Counted from the stretch's first letter, positions 1 to 7,632 are shown. The stretch is 10,211 nucleotides of DNA from CAZOKO01 sp964580455 (GCA_964580455.1 CAZOKO010000094.1:1-10211), one strand, 5' to 3'. Numbers and translations: made by a program. The notes: generated by a model from the sequence alone, not told the origin.

Positions 1-1
1 A

Positions 2-358
2 TCGATACTAAAGCAGCCTAACCCTGTGTCCATTTTTTCGGGGGAAGATCAGACAGTAATTATTCGAATTATTACAAGAAAAGAAGCATCCGAGTTAATT
101 GAGTTTCTTAAATCTGCAGATTATGGGATTACAAGTACAGATGCCCAAGGTGCTACAGGTGGAGTAAAAATTATTTATTCCATTATAAAACGCCAAGATC
201 TTAAAAATGTTGTAGAAATCATTAAAAAATTTAATCCACATGCGTTTTATACCGTAGAAGATGTCAAATTTGTAAGCGAAGGAATATTCCCTACGGGAAA
301 GCACTGGTTTAAGAAAAATTATTTGCAGTCATTTAGAAATCATCGAAAAGAAAAGTGA
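2..358 (+). CDS. DUF2179 (UPF0316/YebE-like) protein, 3' part only
   Basis: The frame is open from base 2 to the TGA at 356-358, so the gene starts upstream of the window and only its C-terminal ~118 residues are visible. The motifs RIITRKEASELIEFL, DYGITSTDAQGATGG, VKIIYSIIKRQDL and NPHAFYTVEDVKFVSEGIFP follow the order of the DUF2179 domain, a small alpha/beta cytoplasmic domain. In the UPF0316 family it follows three or so membrane helices (DUF5698). In the family the residues just before this domain usually resemble a membrane-exit segment. Here the first ~12 residues (before EDQTVIIR) do not obviously fit that, so an upstream frameshift or divergence cannot be excluded. A GTG at 26 could be called as a start but lacks a ribosome binding site and would leave only the domain. 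The biochemical role of the family is unknown to me. The family call is fairly sure; the function is not. Confidence 0.75.
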   Translation, partial: SILKQPNPVSIFSGEDQTVIIRIITRKEASELIEFLKSADYGITSTDAQGATGGVKIIYSIIKRQDLKNVVEIIKKFNPHAFYTVEDVKFVSEGIFPTGKHWFKKNYLQSFRNHRKEK

Positions 359-409
359 TAAATTACCAAATTGTTTAGATTGAGTTATTTGCATTAACTA
401 TATTTTTAT

Positions 410-438
410 TTGACTTATACAAGGTTTATTCATAGGAT
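410..438 (+). promoter_or_regulatory. sigma70-like promoter for the glycosyltransferase gene
   Basis: TTGACT at 410-415, a 17-nt spacer and TAGGAT at 433-438 match the sigma70 consensus at 5/6 and 4/6 positions. It lies about 75 nt upstream of the ATG at 514, in the 155-bp gap after the preceding gene, so the glycosyltransferase is probably transcribed on its own. Predicted by eye only. Confidence 0.5.
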
Positions 439-513
439 ATCTAACCGGTAATTCATTAGCTGCAATGGTTTCTATACCACCATGTTGTTACAGATACTGT
501 AAAGGAGTACAAA

Positions 514-1770
514 ATGAATTATGATACTGCACTGAGAGCCTATACTTCCAAACGGATTGAGGAGATCGATACTGCGGATATCGTGGTAGGTATTCCCTGC
601 TACAATAACGAGCAAACCATTGCTCATGTGATCCGGATGGTCACCCATGGTCTGGCTAAGCATTATAAAGATAAAAGGAGTGTCATTCACATCGCCGATG
701 GGGGATCCACGGATGATACAAGGGAAGTGGCTAAAGAGTTTGAGATAAAACCATGGCAAGAGAAGATTACCTCTATATATCGGGGGCCGGGAGGAAAAGG
801 AACAGCCCTTCGGTCAATATTCGAAACAGCTGAACGTCTCAAAGTTCGAGCATGTGCTGTTGTTGATTCAGACCTCAGGAGCATAACCTCAGATTGGATT
901 AAATACCTGGTGGACCCTGTTCTCGAAAAGGGGTACCAGTTTGTTGCACCGGTCTATCTCCGTCACAAGTACGACGGGACTATTACTAATAATATTGTTT
1001 ATAACCTCACCCGTGCTCTTTACGGCAGACGTATCCGACAGCCTATCGGAGGTGATTTTGCACTATCCAGAGACGTCGCCAAATTTTATATTGAACAGGA
1101 TGTATGGGATACAGATGTGGCTCACTACGGAATTGACATCTGGATGACTACCAACGCCATCACCCAGGGTTTCCGCATCTGTCAGTCCAACCTGGGAGTT
1201 AAGATCCACGATGCCAAGGACCCGGGTCAGCACCTGGGTCCCATGTTCCGACAGGTTATCTGGACTCTTTTTTCTTTAATGGAACGCTACGAGAATAACT
1301 GGAAAGGGATTCAAGGAAGCGAGCCTGTGGAGACCTTTGGTTTTGAGGGCTATAGTGAACCTGAACCGGTGAAAGTGGATTTAGATGCGATTATTCAGCT
1401 TTTCAAGATTGGGTTCCAGCAATTTTCATCTCTGTGGAAGGATATCTTCAGCGAAGAGTGTTTCGATGAAATTCAGAAGGCTGCCGCAATGGATTCGAAT
1501 CAGTTTTACTTTCCTACTAATTCATGGGTTAGGGCCCTCTATGAGCTGGCGGCTACTTTCCATGCCTGGAGTGTCAATCGCTATAAGTTGATCGATCTTG
1601 TTACCCCGCTCTACTATGCCCGAGTAGCTTCCTTTGTGAGGCAGAGCTTAAAGATGTCTTCTCAGGAGGCGGAGGCTTTAGTAGAGGAGCAGGCGGTGAA
1701 ATTTGAAGAACAGAAAGATTATCTCATACAGGTATGGAATCATAAATCTGCAGAAAAGGCAAAAAACTGA
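514..1770 (+). CDS. GT-A-fold glycosyltransferase, glucosyl-3-phosphoglycerate/mannosylglycerate synthase-like
   Basis: This 418-aa protein has no signal peptide or membrane segment, so it is a likely cytoplasmic enzyme that transfers a sugar from a nucleotide donor. The N-terminal half is a GT-A fold: VVGIPCYNNEQTI (residues 24-36), the nucleotide-site motif ADGGSTDDT (61-69), GPGGKGTALR (91-100), the metal-binding DSD (118-120), the acceptor-region IGGDFALSRDVA (178-189), HYGIDIW (204-210) and the late metal-ligand candidate H232 in VKIHDAKDP. This order, especially GGD plus YGID and the late histidine, is shared with GT81/GT78 enzymes that make glucosyl-3-phosphoglycerate or mannosylglycerate. 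Residues ~240-418 form a long helical C-terminal region, also usual in that group. The start is supported by AAAGGAG at 501-507, six bases before ATG. Donor and acceptor cannot be read from sequence; another glycosyl acceptor is possible. No partner phosphatase is visible in the window. Confidence 0.75.
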   Translation: MNYDTALRAYTSKRIEEIDTADIVVGIPCYNNEQTIAHVIRMVTHGLAKHYKDKRSVIHIADGGSTDDTREVAKEFEIKPWQEKITSIYRGPGGKGTALRSIFETAERLKVRACAVVDSDLRSITSDWIKYLVDPVLEKGYQFVAPVYLRHKYDGTITNNIVYNLTRALYGRRIRQPIGGDFALSRDVAKFYIEQDVWDTDVAHYGIDIWMTTNAITQGFRICQSNLGVKIHDAKDPGQHLGPMFRQVIWTLFSLMERYENNWKGIQGSEPVETFGFEGYSEPEPVKVDLDAIIQLFKIGFQQFSSLWKDIFSEECFDEIQKAAAMDSNQFYFPTNSWVRALYELAATFHAWSVNRYKLIDLVTPLYYARVASFVRQSLKMSSQEAEALVEEQAVKFEEQKDYLIQVWNHKSAEKAKN

Positions 1771-1943
1771 AGGTTGATCATTTTTGCGCCCCATTTTCTA
1801 CATGCTTCACCAATGTCATCTCTCATAAAAAGGACTGCGTCCCCTGGTTTTTGTGCTACAGTATATCTTTGCATTTCAAGTAACTTTCTTGATATCTGTT
1901 CAGGATAATGTTTCTGTGAACGCTTGTTTCTTCCCCAACAATT
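1740..1943 (-). pseudogene. possible antisense ORF or gene remnant in the intergenic gap
   Basis: On the minus strand a 67-codon stretch is open between TAA (1946-1944) and TGA (1742-1740). It fills the otherwise empty gap between two plus-strand genes and overlaps the last ~31 bases of the glycosyltransferase. Its translation looks protein-like and contains HYPEQISRKLLEMQRYTVAQ and later GDAVLFMRDDIGEACRKWG. There is no convincing ribosome binding site, and the only useful ATG (1874) would leave about 44 residues. I do not recognise the family. It could be the tail of a decayed gene, a small antisense gene or chance. Confidence 0.2.
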
Positions 1944-1952
1944 TTAATGCTA

Positions 1953-1956
1953 TGGA
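1953..1956 (+). promoter_or_regulatory. weak ribosome binding site favouring the start at 1965
   Basis: GGAA at 1953-1956 lies eight bases before the ATG at 1965. The other in-frame ATG at 1947 is preceded by a CCCCAACAATTTTA context with no Shine-Dalgarno. Starting at 1965 also gives a compact signal sequence. This decides the start used here, with modest confidence. Confidence 0.35.
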
Positions 1957-1964
1957 AATTTCAT

Positions 1965-4900
1965 ATGATTAAAGTACGATTTTATCTTTTATATATATTG
2001 ATCCTTATCTTCTTTTTGGTTACTGGTGGCTGTTTTCACTATGAGAGGAAGTATGCCAAAGATATTGTAATCTACACTCCTCTTAAACCTCCTGATTATC
2101 CCAGGCGATGGGCGGTAGGACCAGAAGGGTCAAAAGCTCATCAACTTGCTTTGAAAATTTTGGAAAGGGAAAAGCTTAAAATTTTACCATTGGTAACAAA
2201 AGGTTCACTTGATAGTCTGGAGAAAATTGCTAATGGACAGGCACTGTCAGCGACCGTAAGGGCAGACCATGTAATGTTGTCTTATCGGGGCAATAATCAG
2301 CAGGTGAGGGCGGATGCTACCAGAGTTGTCAGCGCATTACGTCCCTTGCTTGTGTATGTTCTATTGAAGAAGGATCTGGGTGAGAGAAGTTCATTTTTAG
2401 CACTCCCTGCCGGGGCAACCATCATAACAGATCCCCTTTGGGAAGGGGGTTCATTTATTACCCGCCAGCTTTTAAGGGTGTGTGACAAGAACCCGGATCA
2501 ATTTGAATTTGAAGAAATACTCTTTTCTGAATGGGATAAGACCATACAGAAGGAAAATGTTTTAGCTGTTGTGCTCACAGCTTCTATTGGTGATGAAAGA
2601 ATCAAAGGAATTTTAGAAAGCGGGTTTTTTCGGCTTGTATCGTTTCCCTTAGATAAGATGGGTGTTTTGCTGGGGAATCATCCCTATTTTTCTCCTTATA
2701 GAATGCCACAGGAAACCTTTCCCCATCAGAGTAAGCCCATACTGACCGTAATGTTAAAGAATTTATTGCTGGTGAGGGTTGATTATCCCGCAGAAGAGGT
2801 GCAAAAGTTCTGTGAGGATTTTTTTCCATCACTTAAGAATTATAATCAAAAAAAAGAAGAAGTGTTTGGACTTTCCAATGCCCTTCAGGGAGTTCCCATT
2901 CCCATTCATCAGGGTGCGCTTCGCTACTACCGAAGCCGATGTGAATTTTTTACAGGAGACCCATTAGGAACTTACTATGATTTGGGGATAGATCTGAGCA
3001 GCTTTTTCAATCGTTTGCTTGGGCCTGTCATACTCCCCCGGAAGTCAAGTGGATCTATAGAAAACATTAATGCAATCGAACACCTCTATGGTCAGCTAGC
3101 TATTGTCCAAAGCGATATTGCTTACAAATCCCTAATCGAGAAATCACTTACTGTTCCAAATGCACCCCATTTGAGATCAGTCGCAGCCCTTTTCCCGGAG
3201 AACATGCACATTGTGGTAAGAAAGAAAGATACTATTACTGCTCTTTCAGATTTGGTTGGGAAAAAGATCTCGCTGGGTGAATTGGGAAGTGGAACCATGC
3301 TTAATGCTGTAGAAATCCTGAAAACAGCAGGAATCTATCCTCATCTTAAAAAGGAAGACCTGTTATTTCTGAACCGCAAACAATTGCTGCCTGCACTTGA
3401 GCAGGGTACAATCGATGGCTTCTTTCAGATGAGTGCAGATCCTTCCGGCTTTCTCACCGATATTTTCCGTTCGGGAAAATATTATTTTTTAAGCCTGTCT
3501 GAAGATGTGACGGATGAACTGGTGAAAACCTATCCCTATTATTTATCAGGCATAATTCCCGAGGGATGTTATCCTCATCAGAAATTTTCTATCAATACCA
3601 TTAGCACAGTAGCCCTTCTGGTTACTCATAAGGATGCTGATTCTGATCTTATCAAAAAGGTTGTTACCCTCCTGGGAGAACACATCCGGGAAATTTCTGA
3701 TCAGCACTCTCTTTTAAGTGGTATAAATATTTCGCAGCTTTGGACTAGAAGTTCTATCCCTTTTCATGAGATTGTTCCCAATGTCGTTTCCCGGAAGGGA
3801 TGGCCCATAAGTCAGCCAGATGTATCTGTTGATGTGGAAACAGTAGTTAATCTTTTACAATCCAATGATTCCTCAGGCATCGGCTTAAGCAAACAGGAAG
3901 TAAAGGATCTCGTATATCCTGAAGAGACGATCGTCACAGAAGAGGCAATTAACAGAGAAGCAACCTATTTAGAAGAAGGAAAGGAGCGGCGGTTCATGTC
4001 ACTTCAGGAGGCAACCCTGTTGGCACTTCGGAAGAATTTATCTATTGCTGTCGAGGCAAATACACCTTTACTGAAACAACTGGACATTGCTATTGAAAAG
4101 GCGCAGTTTTATCCTCATCTTTTAATAGATGCAGAAAGAACGGTTGAAAGCAAAAGAAAGGTGGCGCGCAGTGACAGGACCAGCGTGGAGATGGCAATAG
4201 AGGAGAAACTGCCAGGCGGTGCAACCATTAAGGTGGGATCTGATTGGATTACCTGGGATGATAACAAGACAAGCAGAACTTATCAGTTTTCTTCTTTTTT
4301 TGAAATGACCCAGCCACTCCTGGAGGGAATGGGAATAGAGATAAACATGGCTGATTACTATATTTCCCGGGAAAGCGCAGAAATTTCTTTGGAGTCTTTT
4401 CGTAACCAGCTTATGGAGACACTAACGGAAGTTCGTACGCAATACTATGAGTTGCTTCGCGCTTTTCAGCTTCTTGGAATCCGACAGCAGACCTTAGAGT
4501 TGGCAAGGCAGCAATTAAACCGCACAGCAGCGTTAGTACAGATTGGGAAAGTCCCGGAATCTGAGTTGACGATAGCCGTAGCACAGGTATCAAGAAGAGA
4601 GAACGATATTATTGTGGCAAAAAAGAATTTCAGGGACCAGGAAGATATTCTTCTGGAGCTTCTCCATGCACGCTATGGTTATTATATTGATCCTGTCCTT
4701 AAGCTTCCTATAGGTGAAAGGGAGTTTAGACCTGTTGAGCCCTTTACCGAAGATGTGATAAGAATTGCTCTGACCAAAAGGTCTGATGTGCGTAATGCAC
4801 TGGCTAATCTTGAGATAGCCTCTATTGAAGAGCGTGTTGCTAAAAATGCAGTGCTTCCCGGACTGGATCTTAAAGCGAGAGTGTTCAATGATTCTAATGT

Positions 4901-5435
4901 CTGGGAAAGATCGTACCAGACTTTTAAGGCTTTCGAAGATTATAATGATATTACCTTCTCTTTAGGTCTTAGTTTAGACATACCCGTTCCTAATACAGAA
5001 GATCGCAGTGCTTTTGTCCAGGCTCAGATTAATCGTCACAAGAGGTTGAAGGAGCTCGAACAGTTGAAAGAGAAGGTTCAAAAAGAGGTTAGGGAATCTG
5101 TTCGTCGGGTAAGGTCTGATCAAGAGAGGGTAGTAGTCGCAAAAAGGTCACTCACGGATACGGAGGAACAGCTCGCGCAGCAAATTTTTAAGTTCAAAAA
5201 TGGAGAGAGTGATAATTTTAATGTATTTAACTCACTGAGTGATTTCACGGAAGCCCAACTTTCTGAGTTAAATGCCCTTGTAGACTACTACCAGGCGGTG
5301 ATTAATCAGGTTCAGGTTCTTGGAGTAACGGATGAAAAGCTTAATATCCGCGTTTACAACACGTTGAAAACCAATCCCTGGTTTGAAAATGCCTTTAGCA
5401 GGGGTGAGCAAAAAGAACTGGAAATGAGAGAGTAA
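1965..5435 (+). CDS. TAXI-TAXI-TolC fusion: double periplasmic binding domain joined to outer-membrane efflux protein
   Basis: This 1156-aa envelope protein (1162 if the ATG at 1947 is used) joins parts normally found in separate proteins. Residues 1-23 are a hydrophobic signal ending FFLVTGGC; C23 is a possible lipidation site, though T rather than L at -3 makes the lipobox atypical. Residues ~47-290 are a divergent TAXI/NMT1-like substrate-binding domain (GPEGSK at 52-57; TKGSLDSLEKIANGQ at 78-92). Residues ~326-595 are a second, more canonical one: TGDPLGTYYDLG (330-341), SSGSIENI (361-368), QSDIAY (382-387), GELGSGT (438-444). A linker leads to a complete TolC/OEP region from ~677 (FMSLQEATLLALRKNLSI) to ~1130, with the two repeated long-helix halves expected of the family. 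Ordinary TAXI proteins are ~320 aa and feed TRAP transporters, and no TRAP permease is visible here. Domain assignment is confident; the role (ligand-responsive export channel, capture and passage, or a structural use) is inference. Confidence 0.85.
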   Translation: MIKVRFYLLYILILIFFLVTGGCFHYERKYAKDIVIYTPLKPPDYPRRWAVGPEGSKAHQLALKILEREKLKILPLVTKGSLDSLEKIANGQALSATVRADHVMLSYRGNNQQVRADATRVVSALRPLLVYVLLKKDLGERSSFLALPAGATIITDPLWEGGSFITRQLLRVCDKNPDQFEFEEILFSEWDKTIQKENVLAVVLTASIGDERIKGILESGFFRLVSFPLDKMGVLLGNHPYFSPYRMPQETFPHQSKPILTVMLKNLLLVRVDYPAEEVQKFCEDFFPSLKNYNQKKEEVFGLSNALQGVPIPIHQGALRYYRSRCEFFTGDPLGTYYDLGIDLSSFFNRLLGPVILPRKSSGSIENINAIEHLYGQLAIVQSDIAYKSLIEKSLTVPNAPHLRSVAALFPENMHIVVRKKDTITALSDLVGKKISLGELGSGTMLNAVEILKTAGIYPHLKKEDLLFLNRKQLLPALEQGTIDGFFQMSADPSGFLTDIFRSGKYYFLSLSEDVTDELVKTYPYYLSGIIPEGCYPHQKFSINTISTVALLVTHKDADSDLIKKVVTLLGEHIREISDQHSLLSGINISQLWTRSSIPFHEIVPNVVSRKGWPISQPDVSVDVETVVNLLQSNDSSGIGLSKQEVKDLVYPEETIVTEEAINREATYLEEGKERRFMSLQEATLLALRKNLSIAVEANTPLLKQLDIAIEKAQFYPHLLIDAERTVESKRKVARSDRTSVEMAIEEKLPGGATIKVGSDWITWDDNKTSRTYQFSSFFEMTQPLLEGMGIEINMADYYISRESAEISLESFRNQLMETLTEVRTQYYELLRAFQLLGIRQQTLELARQQLNRTAALVQIGKVPESELTIAVAQVSRRENDIIVAKKNFRDQEDILLELLHARYGYYIDPVLKLPIGEREFRPVEPFTEDVIRIALTKRSDVRNALANLEIASIEERVAKNAVLPGLDLKARVFNDSNVWERSYQTFKAFEDYNDITFSLGLSLDIPVPNTEDRSAFVQAQINRHKRLKELEQLKEKVQKEVRESVRRVRSDQERVVVAKRSLTDTEEQLAQQIFKFKNGESDNFNVFNSLSDFTEAQLSELNALVDYYQAVINQVQVLGVTDEKLNIRVYNTLKTNPWFENAFSRGEQKELEMRE

Positions 5436-5477
5436 AATCTGGTAAAATGTCTGGGTACAGAAAGGAGGTATTTTGAA

Positions 5478-6377
5478 ATGGGAAGAGCAATAAAAATGCT
5501 AATTATAGTTGTGGTGCTGGGGTTTATTGGTTATGTAACCTATGATCAAATAGGAAAGTGGAATAAAAAAAGGCTTGATACTGCTCTTAATCAAGAGCAG
5601 GAAGAATGGCAGAAAAAGACAGAAAATTTAGAAGGAAAAATAGCTGAACTCCAGGAAGAACTGGCACAGCAAAGAGATGAGCTTATCCCCAAGGAGAAGT
5701 TGGTTGAAGTTTTTGGTGAAGAGACAGAGGTGATTTCTCCAGAAAAGAAAGAGATAAGCTGTGAGGAATTAGATCGTCAGATTATGGCGTTCTTTACCTA
5801 CCTTGATAAAAAAGAATATATAAAATCCTATAAGTTAGATGAAGGAACCTATAAACTCTTCATGCAAATGGTGAATCAACTGTCAAAAAAACCACCAATC
5901 GTCACAGGTGAAATGAAAGACCTTCCCAATTTGATACGCAATATGGCTCATTTCTATAGAGTTGTGGGAAAGAAGGGAATTGAACTTAATAAGATGATAA
6001 TGAGGAATGAACCAGAAGTCATAGAACCTGTGATGGCAGCATTATTTAGCTGGTTTACCGCAGGTAATTGTTGTAATGAAAAGACAAAGGGATGTCCTTC
6101 CTTTGAGATTTTGTATGAGTATGCCGGATTTTTCCTGAATACACTGGCTGGTAAGAGCTATCTATTGCGGAGAGATTCAAAAGTGAGAATATTGACCAGC
6201 TACTATTGTGTCCTGATTGTTGACAGGGCAAATGATGAGACCCTTAACAGGCACGGTATTGATATTAGACCCCATATAGATTTCCTGTTTTACGAGATCA
6301 TTAATCAAAGAGTACTTGTCAATAAGAAACAATATTTAGGAAAATTAGTAAGTTTGAAGGAAAAGTATAAAAGGTAG
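5478..6377 (+). CDS. membrane-anchored coiled-coil protein, unknown function
   Basis: This is a 299-aa protein that I do not recognise as a named family. Residues 5-22 form one transmembrane helix with a short N-terminus, so the protein is probably inner-membrane anchored with the bulk in the periplasm. Residues ~33-70 are rich in E, Q and K with heptad-like spacing (a coiled coil: TENLEGKIAELQEELAQQ). Residues ~95-299 form a mostly helical domain with five cysteines, including C198-C199 and C206 in GNCCNEKTKGC, which could be a disulfide or metal-binding loop. The start is firm: AAAGGAGGT at 5461-5469, ATG at 5478. It begins 42 bp after the TAXI-TolC gene with no terminator in between, so the two are probably co-transcribed. 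By analogy with periplasmic adaptor proteins of TolC systems, the coiled coil could contact the TolC barrel extension. However, no HlyD lipoyl or beta-barrel motifs are visible, so this is only a guess. Confidence 0.8.
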   Translation: MGRAIKMLIIVVVLGFIGYVTYDQIGKWNKKRLDTALNQEQEEWQKKTENLEGKIAELQEELAQQRDELIPKEKLVEVFGEETEVISPEKKEISCEELDRQIMAFFTYLDKKEYIKSYKLDEGTYKLFMQMVNQLSKKPPIVTGEMKDLPNLIRNMAHFYRVVGKKGIELNKMIMRNEPEVIEPVMAALFSWFTAGNCCNEKTKGCPSFEILYEYAGFFLNTLAGKSYLLRRDSKVRILTSYYCVLIVDRANDETLNRHGIDIRPHIDFLFYEIINQRVLVNKKQYLGKLVSLKEKYKR

Positions 6378-6477
6378 ACTGAACTTCGCTTGGCTTAGCT
6401 GATTGATTGATAAGAACTCCCTTTTTGATAGGACAAGTATTGGAAAATTAAACTTGTGTGTCAAGACAAAAACCACA

Positions 6478-6501
6478 ACAAGATGTAGGACTATATCTTG
6501 T
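6478..6501 (-). terminator. hairpin between convergent genes, possible weak terminator
   Basis: ACAAGATGTA (6478-6487) and TATATCTTGT (6492-6501) pair over 10 bp (one G.T) around a GGAC loop. On the minus strand the stem is followed a few bases later by GTGGTTTTTG, so it could end transcription of the minus-strand unit. It lies about 115 bases beyond that unit's last stop codon. The T tract is short and not directly adjacent, and there is no T run on the plus side. Confidence 0.3.
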
Positions 6502-6614
6502 GCGTCATTTGAGAGAAAATTTCAGTTCCTATTTATTTAATGGTGGATTTATCTGCACAAAATTATTCTGAAGACCAGGATGGGTTGTTAGATGTGGCTG
6601 TCAAGTTGTATTTT

Positions 6615-6962
6615 TCAGATGCACGAAAGAAGATACAGCATCAGAAAAATCAATGCAAATTGTGGTAATCCCCAAGAAATCATGAGGACCATAGCGTAGA
6701 GGAGATAGTCACAGGTAGTCATTTCTGATATGACTGGTCCACCTTGTCCAAAATCTTCCCAGGCAACTTCCTCTCCATTAGCATATTCCAAGGACTCCCA
6801 GTCAATCGAGGCAAGGATGGCAATGAAGATTTCTTGAACCTTCTCTGTTGTCAGTTCTTGGGGTTCATCATTGTTTTTTAAAATATTCCCACAAGGGTAT
6901 GAAGCGTAGGATAACTGACAGGTTAAAAAAACGACAGCTACAGTAATAGCAATTTTTCTCAT
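6615..6962 (-). CDS. small exported protein with hydrophobic C-terminal tail, unknown
   Basis: The ATG at 6962 gives a 115-aa protein beginning MRKIAITVAVVFLTCQLSYA, a standard Sec signal with probable cleavage after SYA (residue 20). AAGGAGGG (6975-6968) five bases upstream fixes this start; the frame is open further back to 7055, but that extension has no Shine-Dalgarno and would bury the signal. The mature part has an acidic middle (QELTTEKVQEIFIAIL, then DWESLEYANGEE) and three cysteines (C24, C84, C114). From ~86 to the last residue it is almost wholly hydrophobic (CDYLLYAMVLMISW, then a leucine-rich end). The tail could be a membrane anchor ending at the C-terminus or two short helices broken by GLP. 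It lies 85 bp downstream of a second exported minus-strand gene with the same layout. No family was recognised. Confidence 0.7.
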   Translation of the reverse strand: MRKIAITVAVVFLTCQLSYASYPCGNILKNNDEPQELTTEKVQEIFIAILASIDWESLEYANGEEVAWEDFGQGGPVISEMTTCDYLLYAMVLMISWGLPQFALIFLMLYLLSCI

Positions 6963-6967
6963 AGCAT

Positions 6968-6975
6968 CCCTCCTT
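6968..6975 (-). promoter_or_regulatory. strong ribosome binding site fixing the start at 6962
   Basis: On the minus strand AAGGAGGG (6975 down to 6968) sits five bases before the ATG at 6962. It shows that the longer open frame reaching 7055 is not the real gene start. Confidence 0.8.
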
Positions 6976-7047
6976 CTAGTTAAAGCTACAATAGGAAATT
7001 TAGCAATCGCCGTACCTTTCATTTTCAACGGACAGCAGGTATGTAAT

Positions 7048-7602
7048 CTAAACAAAGCAGAGATATAAGAAATAAAAACAAAATAAATTTATTGGAGACG
7101 GAACTAAACTGTTGCAAATGACATAGTACAAACAATTGATGAGATCAACTGATGGTTTAATATTAGAACTTGTTATGACACCGGTATCCTCAAAAGTAAT
7201 AATTTCACCTGTTGGCATGTAGATGGTAAAAGCATTCAAAAGATCATATATTTCGTAAGGAATTTCTAGAACTGCAAGCAATGGATCATTTTCATTATTA
7301 TTGATACAAATTATTGTGAGCTGTGCAGTCTCATTCTCTCCCGCAGGGATGAGAAGAACTTCTGCCTGAGGAAGTAGCACTCCCCTCAGAGCAGACATCT
7401 CTACCTCACCACCCAGATCTTCAATGGTAAGTAATATCGCTTCTCCCAGATCACTATCAAGGGCAGCTTCAGCTTTATCGAGCGCAACTGCTCGCTCTAG
7501 GGTATATCCCTCAATGCAGTTGAGACATGAGGAAGTGGCGAGAGATGGTAAGCCACATAAAGTGATAAGAAGTAAAAGAAGTGTAAGTCGTGCTGAAATC
7601 AT
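7048..7602 (-). CDS. exported protein with CxxC near the mature N-terminus and hydrophobic C-terminal tail, unknown
   Basis: This is a 184-aa protein that I do not recognise. Residues 1-~24 (MISARLTLLLLLITLCGLPS, then LATSS) are a Sec signal. The mature chain begins with C26-L-N-C29, a CxxC that could be a disulfide or cofactor site, although no haem CXXCH is present. A helical stretch (TLERAVALDKAEAALDS) and a beta-rich domain (~60-145) follow. The tail has four cysteines (C157, C163, C175, C182) and ends in the very hydrophobic INLFCFYFLYLCFV. AAGGAG lies 11 bases before the ATG, rather long spacing but the only candidate. It is first in a minus-strand pair with the gene starting at 6962 and has a near-consensus promoter at 7694-7722. 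The shared layout (signal, soluble middle, cysteine followed by aromatic/hydrophobic tail) suggests the two are related in role, possibly by old duplication. Plain sequence similarity is low. Confidence 0.7.
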   Translation of the reverse strand: MISARLTLLLLLITLCGLPSLATSSCLNCIEGYTLERAVALDKAEAALDSDLGEAILLTIEDLGGEVEMSALRGVLLPQAEVLLIPAGENETAQLTIICINNNENDPLLAVLEIPYEIYDLLNAFTIYMPTGEIITFEDTGVITSSNIKPSVDLINCLYYVICNSLVPSPINLFCFYFLYLCFV

Positions 7603-7632
7603 CAGTTAATATACTCCTTGGATGTTTGTTTT

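Noticed and set aside
1889..1909. Promoter for the TAXI-TolC gene from TTGATA and GATAAT
   Set aside because: The two boxes are only nine bases apart, and no -35 stands at the right distance from GATAAT. No firm promoter could be called.
6540..6668. 42-codon plus-strand ORF (begins MVDLSAQNYSEDQDG)
   Set aside because: There is no Shine-Dalgarno (preceded by TATTTATTTA), it overlaps the 3' end of the convergent exported gene, and it shows no recognisable family. Composition alone is not enough.
6963..7055. N-terminal extension of the minus-strand gene to the ATG at 7055, overlapping the neighbour by 8 bp
   Set aside because: The ATG at 6962 has a strong AAGGAGGG five bases upstream and begins a standard signal peptide. 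The extension is cysteine/lysine-rich, lacks a ribosome binding site and would place the signal internally.
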